From Procambarus clarkii (Eukaryota > Arthropoda > Malacostraca > Decapoda > Cambaridae), in NCBI RefSeq assembly GCF_040958095.1, contig NC_091173.1, forward strand, positions 11,903,112 through 11,967,111: a stretch of DNA of 64,000 bases. Reading direction: 5' to 3'. The notes below the pieces were generated by a model. It worked only from the letters and a program-made list of their open reading frames with translations. It did no database searches and was not told the origin of the DNA. This document shows positions 12,606 through 26,532 of this stretch, in pieces. Positions within the stretch are counted from its first letter, which is position 1. Every line of letters begins with the position of its first letter. Both the position numbers and the translations under genes were made by a program.

Positions 12606-12792
12606 CACTACAGCAAGGATCCCGGATTACTCCTGCAGGTTAAAGAAAACGGGAGAGACTACAGCAAGGATCCCGGATTACTCCTACAGGTTAAAGAAAA
12701 CGGGAGAGACTACAGCAAGGATCCCGGATTACTCCTGCAGGTTAAAGAAAACGGTAGAGACTACAGCAAGGAACCCGGATTACTCCTGCCAT
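12606..12792. repeat. 51-bp minisatellite, about 3.6 copies
   Basis: The unit contains ACTACAGCAAGGATCCCGGA and TTAAAGAAAACGGGAGAG. The first three copies are nearly identical and the last is diverged. The 17-codon open frame across it reflects the multiple-of-three period. Confidence 0.9.
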
Positions 12793-12944
12793 CTGATAAA
12801 GACCTTTTGTGCCCTCTGTAATGCTTTTTTTTTGCGCTACCGCTCACAGGATGAGTATTGGGTGCACAATAAACAATCAAATCAATCCTGCCATCTAAAG
12901 ACCCTGCAGCAACCCGTGTGTCCCGCGTCAATGTTAAGACTTCT

Positions 12945-13206
12945 GGGGCCAGATTCACGAAAGCATTTACGCAAACACTTACGAACCTGTACATCTTTTC
13001 TCAAATCTTTGGCGGCTTTGTTTCCAATTATTAAACAGTTAATGAGCTCCGAAGCACCAGGAGGCTGTTTATAACAATAACAACAGTTGAATGGGAAGTT
13101 TTCATGCTTGTAAACTGTTTAATAAATGTAACCAAAGCCGTCAAAGATTGAGGAAAGATGTACACGTTCATAGGTGCTTGCGTAACTACTTCGTGAATCT
13201 GGCCCC
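12945..13206 (+). mobile_element. Fold-back MITE, copy 2
   Basis: A 262-bp element with termini GGGGCCAGATTCACGAA and TTCGTGAATCTGGCCCC, which are perfect inverted repeats. The arms continue inward for about 100 bp with mismatches. Best-preserved termini of the three copies. No clear target-site duplication. Confidence 0.85.
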
Positions 13207-14341
13207 TGGTGTTGTCAGCAGTAGATACGCACTCGCACGTTTCCTGGTTCCCGTAAGTGGAAACAGAAGGATAAGACTATACGATACAACACATCTCTCC
13301 AGGAAGGAGTAGTTCCGGCAGGTTATCACATCCCACGATAAGTGGGTAGCAAGCCTGCGCGTCGGGGTTCGTGGAATGGTTCAACGTATCTCCAATTTTG
13401 GCGCGTGCCTTGATAGATCTAATTACTGTGATGTCTAACGTCCTGTTATACATTCACAGTAGTCTAATACGCCGCATAATTTACGTAATCGACCAATCTG
13501 TTTTAAAAATATGACCTATTATACTAGTGTAATTTTTCTATGAATCGATAGGTTAGGTGGGCTGGTTGCGTGGGTTCGTAGGTTTCTAGTTGCATTTGTT
13601 TACAGAGTGGCGAGGGGGACGGGCTGGTACTACCCAGTTGGACGTGTTCCAGCGAGAGACAACTGTTGACCAGGAGGAGGACGGGGCGGGGGGGGGGGGG
13701 ATAGGCGAGGACGACATGGACGGGAAATAAACACTGGGTTGGACAAATTAGGGAGCGGGAGAGAATGCTGAAGATGCTGTAGAGAAGTTCGGGAGGAGAG
13801 TGAAGGAGGATGGGCTGGAGAAGGACGACGAAGATAAGGGGATGATAATGGAGTGAGGTAGATGGAATGACAATGGGGGTGGAAAGTAAACGGAAGGTGG
13901 GTAAAAGGCAAATGAGATTGTGAAGACAGGCCGGAGAACGAAGATAGGGTGGGGGAAAATATGGAAGGATGAGATGGCGTAGGGACGAAAAGGATAAAGA
14001 TAGGTAATAGGAGTAACATGCGTATTAACACTGAGTAGGAAAGATATCGGAACAATTACGGAAGCTGAGGATGAAGCTGTGAGGTGTTTCACCATTCATC
14101 AATAACTAGGCTTTACTTGACAGTTAAGTCACATGTACAGTTGTAGACAAATTGAGCAGTGTTGGATCACATGAGGGCCATGATAAGTAAGAACCACAGG
14201 GGGATGTAACGACCACTGAGTAATGAGTAGAGGGGGTATAAAGAAGACAAGATATATAATAAAACAGCTGTAATGAGTACAAGGTACTGTAATAAGCACA
14301 GGAGAAAGAAGAGGAGAGACGGAGAGAAGCATGTACAATAC
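13207..14341. other. Purine-rich non-coding region
   Basis: From about 13640 to 14060 the plus strand is strongly purine-rich (GGAGGA, GGGGGG runs), which keeps minus-strand frames open. Those frames read as Ser/Pro/Leu low complexity and are not credible proteins. Confidence 0.5.
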
Positions 14342-14544
14342 CACATTACAGGCGATGAGTCACAATAACGTGGCTAAAGTATATTGACCAGACCACACAC
14401 TAGAAGGTGAAGGGACGGAACGACGTTTCGGTCCGTCCTGGACCATTCTCAAGTCGACAATCGACTTGAGAATGGTCCAGGACGGACCGAAATGTCGTCG
14501 TCTCTTCACCTTCTAGTGTGTGGTCTGGTCCATCACATTACAGG
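14342..14544. mobile_element. Long fold-back element, copy 1, with target-site duplication
   Basis: Two arms of about 70 bp (ACGTTTCGGTCCGTCCTGGA and its complement) form a near-perfect palindrome around TCGACAATCGA. CACATTACAGG is at 14342-14352 and 14534-14544 and looks like the target-site duplication, although its last four bases may belong to the element. Copy 2 is at 45452. Confidence 0.85.
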
Positions 14545-16115
<1,571 letters not shown>

Positions 16116-16807
16116 ATATGAATATGAGGGGGCGTGGTGGAGATGGAGAGAGTGAACTTGCACCACGTCACCACAACCGTTTCGTATATACAGGTAAGGG
16201 ACTCTCTCATCACCCTAAACCTACAGCCTCACGATGACTGTCCCCCATACCCTCTGTATCAGACCACAGAGCAAGCAGTGATGGGTTGCTGGGGCAGATT
16301 CGTCACTGGACCAGACCCTTAGAAGAAACACCAGCACGACTCGGCAACTCAGTCCGCAGCTGGTTTAACCGGATTTATATACTAACCCGATTAACAAAAA
16401 TATATACGGAGGCCTTTTCTCTGACCATTTATTGGTCCGCCAACGCAACAGTGATTAGAACGTCTTGGTAATATATGGTATGGCTGTGTGTGATGTGGTT
16501 GGTTACACACACTCACAGGAGCTGTGTAGTAACAACTGTGTAACGAAAGGATGTATTGTCAGGATCTGTACAAGGGCAGCAGCTATATTAACTACTGGCC
16601 GATGGCCTATCCCACAATACTATACATTTGTTTCCAGAATAATATGAATCAATTATATCAAAAGTTTAAAGTTATTGCTTTGTTCGTTATATATATTTAT
16701 ATACATCAGAGCCAAAAATACAACAAATAAACACAATCTGTACAACAAAATCTGCATTCAAATTTAATTATATATCACATTTTATGATCACGGATAAACT
16801 GGTATAT

Positions 16808-17071
16808 CTTGAGGTTATCTTGAGATGATTTCGGGGCTTAGCGTCCCCGCGGCCCGGTCCTCGACCAGGCCTCCTTTTTGTTACACCCCCCACCCCCAGG
16901 ATGCATCCCGTAGCAGCTGTCTAACTCCCAGGTTCCTATTTACTGCTAGGTAACAGGGGCATTAGAGTGAAAGAAACATTTTGCCCATTTGTCTCTGCCT
17001 TCACCGGGGATCGAACCCGGAACCTCAGGACTACGAATCCGAAGCGCTGTCCACCCAGCTGTCAGGTGCCC
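16808..17071 (-). mobile_element. tRNA-derived SINE (family A), near full length
   Basis: The minus strand has a tRNA-like head with B box GGGTTCGATCCCC, the CCTGTTACCTAGCAGTAAAT body, a GTGTAACAAAAAGGAGGCCT segment and a 3' end CTCAAGATAACCTCAAGATA. It shows the full 3' end that the 10443 copy lacks. Confidence 0.85.
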
Positions 17072-17180
17072 AGGTACCGAAAAGTTATGTACAATTAAGG
17101 CACCACAAAGGAGAATATGTCAAACACCATCAAGCTATCTGAAGGTCTGTGCTAATTTATATTCGGACACCAAAAGAAAG

Positions 17181-17668
<488 letters not shown>

Positions 17669-17829
17669 GCACACGAAATACCACCCAACCTCCCACACCA
17701 AAAAAAAAAAAAAAAAACACCTCAAGACCACAGATATTTCAGCGCAGATATTAGGGAGAGCAATCATGCAGTGTGGAGGAGTCTTCTGGTCCTGTGGGGA
17801 GTGTGTTTTTTCCTGTGTGTGCCCCTGGG

Positions 17830-18260
17830 GTTTAGTGGGCTGGGAGGAGCCAGGCCGCGAGCGAGCCAGTTCATGCAAGGGTGGCCGGGGCTATTTTAGC
17901 TCGGGTACGTAATGTTGGCCTGGGCAGCGCGGGGCGACTTCAACGACACATCAGATAATTATCCTCCTTCTCCTCCTCCGTCGTTTTCACTGACGTTTTC
18001 TCACTTGCTCCGTTTGCTTTTCAGTCGACACTTTTACTTTTTGGCTAAGACTGTGGTAGTAATTTAACGAGCGGTGGTGAGAGTGGTTGTAACTAACACT
18101 AAAACACGTATCACTAGCGAGGGGCTACAGCCGCACCTGCGCTCCAGCCCGGAGCACAACACCAACTGAGCAGCCTCGCAGACGATGGCCGCCTGGTCCC
18201 CCGCCATGTTACCTACACAACAATTTCTCCCGCTGTTGTGTCTACCTCAACCATCGCCGA
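17830..18260. promoter_or_regulatory. CpG-richer candidate promoter region
   Basis: CpG is noticeably denser here than in the AT-rich surroundings. A TCAGTC initiator-like motif is at 18021-18026 on the plus strand, without a well-placed DPE. On the plus strand an ATG with good context (GACGATGGCC, 18184) opens only 38 codons. The minus-strand alternative is listed separately. Which strand is transcribed, if any, is unresolved. Confidence 0.3.
18137..18207 (-). CDS. Candidate first coding exon (weak)
   Basis: ATG in good context (AACATGGCG), 23 codons reading MAGDQAAIVCEAAQLVLCSG and three more residues, then CGCAG|GTGCGG, a passable donor in phase 2. The G/C-ending codons and lack of low complexity are in its favour. 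Against it are the short length, an upstream ATG-started reading frame in the leader and no recognised downstream exon on the minus strand. Family unknown. Confidence 0.25.
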
Positions 18261-18957
18261 CTATCTTCATCCATCATTGTTTAGACAACTCTGCAATGTG
18301 ACCTTAGTCCCGGCATGTTAAGTAAACTGGAATAACAAAGAAACTTAATATTTATATGCAAGAAGGAAAATGAGAGAGCTATCCTGTAGCTGGCAAGTTC
18401 TCTCCACTGCAAATATGAAGGTGGCTCTTCAAGAGAGGTAAATTCCCCCAGCCCAGGACACCAGAGCATCGCAACACCAGACGCAGCTGATGGTTTAACC
18501 AGCTGTCCTGGACCATATCCGTAGCTTTGTGCAGCTGGGTCATCACAGCCTCACCCGGGAAGGGTAGCCTCACTCTATCACAACCAAACGACGGTTTATC
18601 AGTTTATTAATGGCTTGAAAAAAATTGATAACTGTACTCCATGAACGCCGTGCAAGGCGGGATGGTTAAGTCAGCAGGCTAACCACCACAGGCTTGTGGC
18701 TCGTACACCGGGACTCTTTAATCTTCTCAAGTCACGCACAAATATATTTCACATGTGGCTGAAACACCATTGGATTTCATACTGAATCAACTTATTTTCT
18801 GTGAGTGATATCAACACCGTCTCGTTTGATCAACAGGCCACTGAATCTCCGCCACTCAAGTAGTAATCCAAACAGGAAACCTAGCCCTCAAGGTTAGCCT
18901 AAGCCAGCCACCAGTCCTACTCCACACCCGCATTCTGTCATGCAACCCAGTCTCCCT
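18260..18957. other. Non-coding stretch
   Basis: A minus-strand frame at 18379-18573 (with MTQLHKATDMVQDSWLNHQL) reads like protein but lacks clear splice sites. It may be an old element fragment. At 18650-18760 there is a faint tRNA-like segment. Nothing firm. Confidence 0.3.
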
Positions 18958-21592
18958 CACGGCCCACCGCAAGTAACCCCACATCAACACAACGCTGGCC
19001 CACTACAAGAAACCCCACATCAACACAACGCTGGCCCACTACAAGTAACCCACCTCAACACAACGCTGGCCCACTACAAGTAACCCCACATCAACACAAC
19101 GCTGGCCCACTACAAGTAACCCACCTCAACACAACGCTGGCCCACTACAAGTAACCCACAACAATACAACGCTGGCCCACTACAAGTAACCCACAACAAT
19201 ACAACGCTGGCCCACTACAAGTAACCCCACATCAACACAACGCTGGCCCACTACAAGTAACCCCACCTCAACACAACGCTGGCCCACTACAAGTAACCCC
19301 ACATCAACACAACGCTGGCCCACTACAAGTAACCCACCTCAACACAACGCTGGCCCACTACAAGTAACCCCACATCAACACAACGCTGGCCCACTACAAG
19401 TAACCCACCTCAACACAACGCTGGCCCACTACAAGTAACCCACAACAATACAACGCTGGCCCACTACAAGTAACCCACCTCAACACAACGCTGGCCCACT
19501 ACAAGTAACCCACAACAATACAACGCTGGCCCACTACAAGTAACCCCACATCAACACAACGCTGGCCCACTACAAGTAACCCACAACGATACAACGCTGA
19601 CCCACTACAAGTAACCCACATCACAACGCTGACCCACTACAAGTAACCCACAACACAACGCTGACCCACTACAAGTAACCCACAACACAACGCTGGCCCA
19701 CTACAAGTAACCCACAACGATACAACGCTGACCCAATACAAGTAACCCACAACAACACAGCGCTGACCCACTACAAGTAACCCACCTCAACACAACGCTG
19801 GCCCACTACAAGTAACCCCACATCAACAAAACGCTGACCCACTACAAGTAACCCACATCAACACAACGCTGGCCCACTACAAGTAACCCCACATCAACAA
19901 AACGCTGACCCACTACAAGTAACCCACAACACAACGCTGGCCCACTACAAGTAACCCCACATCAACACAACGCTGACCCACTACAAGTAACCCACAACAC
20001 AACGCTGGCCCACTACAAGTAACCCACAACACAACGCTGGCCCACTACAAGTAACCCCACATCAACACAACGCGGGCCCACTACAAGTAACCCACAACAA
20101 TACAACACTGGCCCACTACAAGTAACCCCACATCAACACAACGCTGACCCACTACAAGTAACCCACAACACAACGCTTACCCACTACAAGTAACCCACCT
20201 CAACACAACGCTGGCCCACTACAAGTAACCCCACATCAACACAACGCTGGCCCACTACAAGTAACCCACATCAACACAACGCTGGCCCACTACAAGTAAC
20301 CCACATCAACACAACGCTGGCCCACTACAAGTAACCCACATCAACACAACGCTGGCCCACTACAAGTAACCCACATCAACACAACGCTGGCCCACTACAA
20401 GTAACCCACATCAACACAACGCTGGCCCACTACAAGTAACCCACATCAACACAACGCTGGCCCACTACAAGTAACCCACATCAACACAACGCTGGCCCAC
20501 TACAAGTAACCCACATCAACTCAACGCTGGCCCACTACAAGTAACCCACATCAACACAACGCTGGGCCACTACAAGTAACCCACATCAACACAACGCTGG
20601 CCCACTACAAGTAACCCCACATCAACACAACGCTGGCCCACTACAAGTAACCCCACATCAACACAACGCTGGCCCACTACAAGTAACCCACAACAACACA
20701 ACGCTGGCCCACTACAAGTAACCCACATCAACACAACGCTGGGCCACTACAAGTAACCCACATCAACACAACGCTGGCCCACTACAAGTAACCCCACATC
20801 AACACAACGCTGGCCCACTACAAGTAACCCCACATCAACACAACGCTGGCCCACTACAAGTAACCCACAACAATACAACGCTGGCCCACTACAAGTAACC
20901 CCACATCAACACAACGCTGGCCCACTACAAGTAACCCCACATCAACACAACGCTGGCCCACTACAAGTAACCCACATCAACACAACGCTGGCCCACTACA
21001 AGTAACCCCACATCAACACAACGCTGGCCCACTACAAGTAACCCACAACAATACAACGCTGGCCCACTACAAGTAACCCACATCAACACAACGCTGGCCC
21101 ACTACAAGTAACCCACATCAACACAACGCTGGCCCACTACAAGTAACCCACAACAACACAACGCTGGCCCACTACAAGTAACCCACATCAACACAACGCT
21201 GGGCCACTACAAGTAACCCACATCAACACAACGCTGGCCCACTACAAGTAACCCCACATCAACACAACGCTGGCCCACTACAAGTAACCCCACATCAACA
21301 CAACGCTGGCCCACTACAAGTAACCCCACATCAACACAACGCTGGCCCACTACAAGTAACCCACAACAATACAACGCTGGCCCACTACAAGTAACCCACA
21401 TCAACACAACGCTGGCCCACTACAAGTAACCCACAACACAACGCTGACCCACTACAAGTAACCCACAACACAACGCTGGCCCACTACAAGTAACCCACAA
21501 CACAACGCTGACCCACTACAAGTAACCCCACATCAACACAACACTGGCCCACTACAAGTAACCCACAACACAACGCTGGCCCACTACAACCG
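18958..21592. repeat. 35/36-bp satellite array, about 75 copies
   Basis: Units contain CCACTACAAGTAACCC then CACATCAACACAACGCTGGC. Variants differ in CCCAC/CCCCAC (35 or 36 bp), in ACATCAACAC/ACAACAATAC/ACAACAC and in CTGGC/CTGAC. The mixture of subtypes in runs indicates repeated local amplification. Confidence 0.97.
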
Positions 21593-21854
21593 TTCTCCGA
21601 CGAACTTCACTTTCAAAACCACTTTTCATTTTCATTTGGTGTTAACAGCTGACGAATGTGTGTAAACAAAGAGCACGTGGGTGAGAAAACAATAGTACTC
21701 ATATTAAAAAAAAGATTAACTGTTGTAGATTAAATTATTTTCTGGAGATTACGTCAGCGATAATGACCCGGGAGGAAAACACTATAAATAAATAATAGTT
21801 GTTAGGCATGATTGTGTCATTACAGATATAATGCTTAATTCCCTCCCCCCTCCT

Positions 21855-21993
<139 letters not shown>

Positions 21994-22003
21994 GACTGGT
22001 GTG

Positions 22004-22120
22004 AGGGGCTGGTGGCCGAGCGGACAGCACGCTGGTCACGTGATCCTGTGGTCCCGGGCGCCGGCGAGAAACACTGGGCAGAGTTTCTTTCACCCTATGC
22101 CCCTGTTCTATTGCAAATTG
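22004..22120 (+). mobile_element. tRNA-derived SINE (family A), 3'-truncated
   Basis: Head GGCTGGTGGCCGAGCGGACA resembles a serine-type tRNA A-box region. The B-box region is decayed. CAGAGTTTCTTTCACCCTA of the body follows, then the copy stops. Confidence 0.6.
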
Positions 22121-22343
22121 TCTATATGCTTAGTCATAAAAGTATATGTGTGTACGTCTGGTAAAATATTACATCTGTAAAGGAAGAAATGTTTATCTCT
22201 CAGAATGTTCGGTAATATGTTTATTGTTTGTGATGTGTGTCTATATATGTATGAACACGTTGTACTGATCGGGGTGAGAATAGTTGGAGCTACCTCATCC
22301 CTTTGTGTGTATTTTATCTCAATAAACTTATTTCAATTTCAAC
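22121..22343 (+). mobile_element. LINE 3' end with TTTCAA-type tail
   Basis: GGGGTGAGAATAGTTGGAGC, CCTCATCCCTTTGTGTG and CTCAATAAACTTATTTCAAT form the 3' UTR and tail of what I believe is an RTE-like LINE common in decapods. That is recognition from memory. No coding part remains. Confidence 0.5.
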
Positions 22344-22745
22344 TACCTACGTGAGATCAGTCTTAGAGTATGCAGCCCCCATCATGAAGCCCCTACCAGA
22401 AACACATAAGGAAACTGGAAAAGGTTCAGAAAGTTGTGACGAGATCCCAGAATTGCGAGGAATGGGGTGTGAATAGCGACTGAAGGAACTGAACCTGACG
22501 ACGCTAGAAAAACGGAGAGAGCGGGGAAATATGATAGAGACGTATAAAATGCTCAGGAGGATTAACAGAGTGAAAATAGACGAAATGATCACATTGAATG
22601 CCAACAAAACAAGGGGGGGTAAGGGTTGAAGCTGGAAACTCAGATGAGTCATAGAAATGTTAGAAAGTTTTAATTTAAACTCAAGGAACAGGTTGTGGAA
22701 GAAAACTCGATTCATAATTTTAAAAGTGATAAACAAATGATCACG
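22344..22745 (+). mobile_element. LINE reverse-transcriptase C-terminal remnant (CR1/L2-like)
   Basis: Conceptual pieces include LRSVLEYAAP, KLEKVQKVV, LNLTTLEKRRERGNMIETYK and KLETQMSHRNV, the usual order of the C-terminal tail. Frame changes interrupt it. Confidence 0.7.
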
Positions 22746-23483
22746 TGAAGGAAGGAGCAGAGTGACTCTCCTTCACGAATGGTGGTGCTCTGAAAGTTAA
22801 TATCTGCATGTTTGGTGACATGTCCATGAGCCCTTCGGGCATACGCTAGTCATATCTCTCCTCGCACTTAATGCACAACTGTTTTGACGCTATGGAGTAT
22901 AGAGAACAAAAATTTCCACGCGGCTTTGGTGAAATTAAAAAACACTGCAATACTGACATTTCCAGTGACAAAAGAGCATCGGCGTCGATAGATCTGGTGT
23001 GTTGACTAGATTCGTACGTTTTTGATTAGGCAAAATAACCCTAGAATTAAAGCGTGTTATGTTAACCTAGGCTACCAGACCACGACAGGCTTGGAGTATA
23101 TAATTTTCTCTGCACTTCCACTTAATACATCGTGTGTGGGTTCCACTTTCCACTTGTTGTGATAATAAGTGTTAGATCACATCCGGTATTACTAGATGAT
23201 ATTGATACCTAGACCGGTCAACTTTCACCACCCACACAAACTGAAACTGAATAGTAGGATTCTCGAACATAAATTGCAAACTTTACTGAATAGATTGTTT
23301 TTAAATAATTTAGGTCTACAGTATTAGGTGGGTCTAAATTATATAAACAAATCCACGTTACTATTTATAGCACTGAGATGCAGTCATTAAATTTGCACAC
23401 TTCAAGCGATGTTCAGAAGCCTATCATTGAGTAAGTTTCTTTCTTAAATCCGTTCTAGCTGGTCGCTCCACATAAGAGAATCT
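22746..23483. other. Non-coding stretch
   Basis: No gene or element recognised. Confidence 0.5.
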
Positions 23484-23743
23484 GGGGCCAGATTCACGAA
23501 GCAGTTACGCAAGTACTTACGAACGTGTACATCTTTCCTCAATCTTTGACGACTTTGGTTACATTTATTAAACAGTTTACAAGCATGAAAACTTTCCAAT
23601 CAACTGTTGCTATTGTTGTAAACAGCCTCCTGGTGCTTCGGAGCTCATTAACTGTTTAATAAATGTAACCAAAGCCGTCAGAGATTGAGGAAAGAAGTAC
23701 ACGTTCGTAAGTACTTTCGTAACTGATTTGTGAATCCGGGTCC
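23484..23743 (+). mobile_element. Fold-back MITE, copy 3
   Basis: 260 bp with left end GGGGCCAGATTCACGAA and a mutated right end TTGTGAATCCGGGTCC. The inverted arms are well preserved. It is followed at once by a SINE. Confidence 0.85.
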
Positions 23744-23960
23744 AGGTTATTTTGAGAAGATTTCGGGGCTTAGCGTCCCCGCGGTCCGGTCCACGACCAG
23801 GCCTCCTCCTTTTTGTTACACACCCCCAGGAAGCACCCCGTAGCAGCTGTCTAATTCCCAGGTACTTATTTAATGCTGGGTGAACAGGTGGATCAGGGTG
23901 AAAGACACTGCCCATTTGTTTCCGCCTCCACCGGGGATCGAACCCGGAACCTTTGTGATG
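23744..23960 (-). mobile_element. tRNA-derived SINE (family A), head-truncated
   Basis: The minus strand has GGGTTCGATCCCCGGTGGAG (B-box part) and the body through to CGCGGGGACGCTAAGCCCCG. The anticodon-side half of the head is missing. Confidence 0.8.
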
Positions 23961-24099
23961 TGCACTCAAGTGCACACACATGACCCATCTCGGGACAACG
24001 CAATCTGATCATAGATCATCTTCCACATAAAATAACATTTTTGCCTCGCAATGATAGTTTAACAGTTGAGAAAACAGTAAATTGTTGTTTACACACTGA

Positions 24100-24215
24100 A
24101 ACTACACGAGAATATTTACGAGACAATCTTCGGAGCATGGCGGTGGAATCGAACTCGCGTCTTAGCTTAGAAGCAATCTATCCTGAAGTTCGCCACTAAA
24201 CTCTCACGGTGTTTG
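24100..24215 (-). mobile_element. tRNA-like SINE head, decayed
   Basis: The minus strand shows GACGCGAGTTCGATTCCACC, a clear B-box/T-arm sequence, with a poorly conserved remainder. Confidence 0.45.
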
Positions 24216-24342
24216 GAGACGCGGGGCTAAAACACAATGCAGTTTTCACAAGTGTTCCGGCCACATTCTGGCGCAGCTCTGATGTTCATCCCGCACAATG
24301 TTCAGAGTGGTTAGGGAATTTCCCAGTGACACAAAACATGTT

Positions 24343-24400
24343 ACCTTGCGATGGTTTCGGGGCTCAACGTCCCCACGGCCCGGTCCTCGACCAGACCTCC
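24343..24400 (-). mobile_element. SINE (family A) tail fragment
   Basis: Only the GGTCGAGGACCGGGCCGTGG and GACGTTGAGCCCCGAAACC part of family A remains. Confidence 0.6.
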
Positions 24401-24433
24401 CCAAAGCGTATATTTTTGCAGTTTTCTATGAGG

Positions 24434-24692
24434 AACGAATATGAAGAACATAAGAATACCTGAAACTGCAGCTGGACTATTAGCTCATGCCAGGCAGCTC
24501 CTATTTACACTAAACCAAACTCATTCATATATATCTAACTTTGGCTTGAAACAATCCAACGATCCCATGACTATTATGTTGTCTGGTAATTTGTTCCATT
24601 AACCAACAACCTTATTTCCAAACCAATATTAGCCAAAGTCTTTTCTAAATCTAAACTCTTTTTAATTTATACGCATTGTTTCGTGGTCAATT
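24434..24692 (-). mobile_element. LINE fragment (3' region), degenerate
   Basis: The segment with AGCTCCTATTTACACTA, GCTTGAAACAATCCAACGA and TTGTTCCATTAACCAACAACC is one I recall as a frequent decapod LINE-derived repeat. Coding sense is on the minus strand. Assignment is from memory. Confidence 0.4.
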
Positions 24693-24899
24693 TTGAGTGG
24701 TGCTTAGTAATATATAATTATGATTTATGTTATCACCTGGTGCTGCAGATAATCCCATGATTGGAAAGGAGCGCGCACGCACGCACACACACACACAGCA
24801 GTGAGAAAGCTGCTCCTACTCACTGCCATATAGGTGAGAGAACTCTTAGATACAAGTTGGGTGGGTTTACAATTGTTAATAATTATATCTACAGCCACA

Positions 24900-25030
24900 T
24901 TTGTGTAGTTGATACCTGGTTGATGGGGTTCTAGGAGTTCTTCTACACCCCAAGTTCTTCTACTCCCCAAGGCCCGAGGCCAGACTTGACTTGTGAGAGT
25001 TTGGTCCACCAGGCTGTTGTTACTAGACAA
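24900..25030. repeat. Dispersed repeat (TTGATACCTGGTTGATGGGG type)
   Basis: TTGATACCTGGTTGATGGGG, then GGCCCGAGGCCAGACTTGAC and GTTTGGTCCACCAGGCTGTT. I recall this string as a common crayfish dispersed repeat. Only one copy is in the window, so repeat status is inferred. Confidence 0.4.
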
Positions 25031-25158
25031 CTAGTTACTAAAGATCATTAGACAACCTGGACGTTTGTAGTCTCTCATAAACAACTCTCAATAACATCAA
25101 TAAGTCTCACTATCAATGCTCAGTTTTCATTATCATGCAAAAATATCTCATCCACCAA

Positions 25159-25658
25159 NNNNNNNNNNNNNNNNNNNNNNNNNNNNNNNNNNNNNNNNNN
25201 NNNNNNNNNNNNNNNNNNNNNNNNNNNNNNNNNNNNNNNNNNNNNNNNNNNNNNNNNNNNNNNNNNNNNNNNNNNNNNNNNNNNNNNNNNNNNNNNNNNN
25301 NNNNNNNNNNNNNNNNNNNNNNNNNNNNNNNNNNNNNNNNNNNNNNNNNNNNNNNNNNNNNNNNNNNNNNNNNNNNNNNNNNNNNNNNNNNNNNNNNNNN
25401 NNNNNNNNNNNNNNNNNNNNNNNNNNNNNNNNNNNNNNNNNNNNNNNNNNNNNNNNNNNNNNNNNNNNNNNNNNNNNNNNNNNNNNNNNNNNNNNNNNNN
25501 NNNNNNNNNNNNNNNNNNNNNNNNNNNNNNNNNNNNNNNNNNNNNNNNNNNNNNNNNNNNNNNNNNNNNNNNNNNNNNNNNNNNNNNNNNNNNNNNNNNN
25601 NNNNNNNNNNNNNNNNNNNNNNNNNNNNNNNNNNNNNNNNNNNNNNNNNNNNNNNNNN
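25159..25658. other. Assembly gap, 500 N
   Basis: Exactly 500 undetermined bases, the size of a default scaffold gap. The true distance is unknown. Confidence 0.99.
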
Positions 25659-26036
25659 GGTTCATTCACACCTCTGATAACCATTCACAGCCTCGCTCCT
25701 TCCCCCGCCACCACACCTGCCTCTCATTCATCAAGACTCAGCAGTGAGAGACCTTACGCTCTCTCACAAGCACCTCACTCATGTACGACCATCTAGAAGG
25801 GTCAGTAATTCATATATTACTCCTCACGGTGCCATGGCTAACACCACCTTCATACAAATTTGAAAAATACACAACCTTCCTGTGTTAGCTGAAATGTATT
25901 TCAGTTGTATATATTATATACTAAACACTATATTAACAAGTATAGATAGTATAGTGTGTTTGTGTCTTTCGATGAACCAGTTTATTTAATCTTCCCTTTT
26001 GCCAGGGAGTTGATATATCGATTTGAGTCCTGCTCC

Positions 26037-26513
26037 TCTTGCCTCTGACCGTCAGCGTGTTGTATCCTGCCTCTCACCCTCAACGTGCTGTATCCTGCCT
26101 CTCACCCTCAACGTGTTGTATCCTGCCTCTCACCCTCAGCGTGTTGTATCCTGCCTCTCACCCTCAGCGTGTTGTATCCTGCCTCTCACCCTCAGCGTGT
26201 TGTATCCTGCCTCTCACCCTCAGCGTATTGTATCTTGCCTCTGACCCTCAACGTGCTGTATCCTGCCTCTCACCCTCAACGTGTTGTATCCTGCCTCTCA
26301 CCCTCAACGTGTTGTATCCTGCCTCTCACCCTCAGCGTGCTGCATCCTGCCTCTCACCCTCAGCGTGCTGTATCCTGCCTCTGACCCTCAACGCATTGTA
26401 TCCTGCCTCTGACCCTCAACGCATTGTATCCTGCCTCTGACCCTCAAAGTGCTGTATCCTGCCTCTGACCCTCAACGCGTTGTGTCCTGCCTCTGACCCT
26501 CAACGTGTCGTTC
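26037..26513. repeat. 28-bp minisatellite, about 17 copies
   Basis: The unit contains GTTGTATCCTGCCTCTCACC followed by CTCAACG or CTCAGCG. CTGACC-variant units cluster toward the end. Long frames across it are artefacts. Confidence 0.95.
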
Positions 26514-26532
26514 ACATCATGCCACCCTCAGG

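Noticed and set aside
12544-13074. 176-residue plus-strand frame
   Set aside because: Its first half is the 51-bp minisatellite and its second half runs into the fold-back MITE.
13630-14095. Minus-strand frames rich in Ser, Pro and Leu
   Set aside because: Two overlapping frames are open because the plus strand is purine-rich. Composition is low complexity, and there are no motifs.
16134-16193. Exon-like segment ending ATACAG|GTAAGG after the (GA)n tract
   Set aside because: Good donor but no acceptor, only about 19 codons, and no partner exon.
18958-21592. CRISPR-like direct-repeat array
   Set aside because: Units are contiguous tandem repeats without unique spacers, in a eukaryotic genome.
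25116-25796. Open frames running through the N gap
   Set aside because: They are produced by undetermined bases.
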